29,394 nucleotides of DNA from the IMG/VR virus record IMGVR_UViG_3300029448_000279, positions 1-29,394 of that record. One strand, 5' to 3'. The DNA comes from a virus. Below are positions 28,594 to 29,394 of this stretch, one piece after another; positions within the stretch are counted from its first letter, which is position 1; every line of letters starts with the position of its first letter. Made by a program: the position numbers and the translations under genes. The notes beneath the pieces were generated by a model that made no database searches, was not told where the DNA came from, and saw only the letters and a program-made list of their open reading frames with translations.

Positions 28594-29106
28594 TTACTCC
28601 TTTTCTTTTGTTTTAAACAAACGACTCATAATATAAAAGTCAGATTTGTCTGGACCATACTCTCGTAGTAATCCTTCCTGAATAAAGTAGCACTTTTTTG
28701 CCCACTTGTATGCTAGGCAATTTTGACTATTAACATTTATCTGTAATCTATGTATATTTAATTTCTCAGCAACATACTCAAAAAACTTTAAACTTGATTT
28801 ATGAAATACAAATTTATTCTTAATTAAGTTTGAGCAAGGCACTAACCATGCCTCGTATACTCCTTCCCATAAAGGTATAACTCCAAAACAACAAACAATA
28901 TCTCGGTGACTTATTCCAGAAAAAGATAATCCCTCTACAGGATATGTTTTAATGCGGTCATCATAATCTATAAAACTGTTGATTAAATCATTATCAGCTT
29001 TTCTAATATCCATAATTTTTAAATGTGTATAATGAAAAGGTACAACTCTATTATTAATTCCATCTAATCCAAAAATAATATTTAAATCATCATAATCAAT
29101 TCTCAT
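28594..29106 (-). CDS. GNAT-like protein, T7 gp13 / DUF2833 type
   Basis: A 170-residue protein. The ending, NSQNCLAYKWAKKCYFIQEG then LLREYGPDKSDFYIMSRLF, is the last part of an N-acetyltransferase fold as seen in the T7 gp13 family. The middle has CCFGVIPLWEGVYEAWLVPC, the central GNAT strands. Whether it binds acetyl-CoA is uncertain, since the usual Q/RxxGxG/A loop is not clear. In T7 this protein lies between gp12 and gp14 and aids virion assembly. Here it is upstream of the portal. Starts with an ATGA overlap. Confidence 0.72.
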   Translation of the reverse strand: MRIDYDDLNIIFGLDGINNRVVPFHYTHLKIMDIRKADNDLINSFIDYDDRIKTYPVEGLSFSGISHRDIVCCFGVIPLWEGVYEAWLVPCSNLIKNKFVFHKSSLKFFEYVAEKLNIHRLQINVNSQNCLAYKWAKKCYFIQEGLLREYGPDKSDFYIMSRLFKTKEKE

Positions 29107-29318
29107 TTATTCATTTTCCTAATGTTGCGAATATGAGTAATAATCATACAGATGCAAAGAAAGTATAAAGTCTTATGGTCATTGATGTAAGTAAATAACA
29201 CCCACCAAAATTGTGAGAATAAACCAAAGTATCCAGAATATTTCCAACCATTACCATAAAGATAAATAGAAATTATAGCACTAAGTGTGGCAATAGATTC
29301 AACAAACAAATACATCAT
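29103..29318 (-). CDS. Small membrane protein (2-3 transmembrane helices)
   Basis: A 71-residue protein with hydrophobic segments at about 2-20, 29-46 and 51-63, and a basic C-terminus (RNIRKMNK). The YGNGWKYSGYFGLFSQFWWV block resembles small PnuC-like or uncharacterised inner-membrane proteins found near phage head genes. Two ATGs stand in tandem (29318 and 29315) and both overlap the upstream stop. Function unknown. Confidence 0.6.
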   Translation of the reverse strand: MMYLFVESIATLSAIISIYLYGNGWKYSGYFGLFSQFWWVLFTYINDHKTLYFLCICMIITHIRNIRKMNK

Positions 29319-29394
29319 TTCAATGGGTCAAAATCTATTTTAGCAACAAGTGGTTTTAATTGCTGTCGGTTACCTTTTGTCATTCGCCTATGCT
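29315..29394 (-). CDS. C-terminal end of an upstream gene (cut by right edge)
   Basis: An open frame runs from the right edge to TGA at 29315-29317 and ends KPLVAKIDFDPLK. An ATG at 29383-29381 could start a very short gene (MTKGNRQQ...), but the frame is also open through to the edge, so this may be the end of a longer protein. It overlaps the membrane-protein start. No identity can be given. Confidence 0.45.
   Translation of the reverse strand, partial: HRRMTKGNRQQLKPLVAKIDFDPLK

Overview
The window is a gene-dense, AT-rich segment of a tailed phage (or prophage) with a T7-like (podovirus) virion. The late genes, read right to left on the minus strand, are: GNAT-like gp13 homologue, portal, Bbp19-like protein, scaffold, major capsid, possible decoration protein, tail tubular A, tail tubular B, gp14-like protein, two internal/ejection proteins, a 946-residue virion protein, tail fibres with chaperones, a lysis cassette and a nuclease. 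AT-rich codon use, the style of the fibre N-termini (MGYIGPAP..., MPYIGKQPE...) and many tiny Lys-rich genes resemble marine podoviruses of the pelagiphage HTVC010P / uncultured Mediterranean phage kind. That resemblance is from memory, and the host is not proven by the sequence. No terminase, DNA polymerase or phage RNA polymerase is seen, so both window edges cut the genome.

Layout. (1) 1-2836, minus strand: an early/replication operon with a ribbon-helix-helix (RHH) protein, a small exported-type protein, a DUF1064 nuclease, a DUF3310 (T7 gp1.7-type) protein, two small unknowns, a winged-helix replication initiator, an SSB-like protein with a DDVPF tail, and a gene cut by the left edge. 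(2) 2837-2973: a divergent control region with two overlapping sigma70-type promoters, a 10-bp inverted repeat and a short palindrome. (3) 2974-5938, plus strand: a small serine recombinase, two small membrane/exported proteins, a YqaJ-type exonuclease, an ERF/Rad52-type annealing protein and a stand-alone LexA-like DNA-binding domain, ending in an intrinsic terminator that lies inside the convergent nuclease gene. (4) 5921-29394, minus strand: the late operon.

The late genes are tightly packed, with many 1- or 4-nt stop/start overlaps (TAATG, TGATG, ATGA) that suggest translational coupling. The only sizeable late intergenic gap (24763-24945, before the major capsid gene) holds a good sigma70-type promoter and, starting at the predicted +1, a structured leader. 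A GC-rich hairpin follows the capsid/decoration pair at the position of T7 T-phi. Together these would let host RNA polymerase over-express capsid.

The most unusual elements are the overlapping-promoter switch next to a serine recombinase, the structured capsid leader, a poly-lysine mini-gene carrying an in-frame A_AAA_AAG slippery heptamer that would fuse it to the next gene, a three-run poly-G tract between the initiator and SSB-like genes, and a fibre locus built from repeated fibre + chaperone units.
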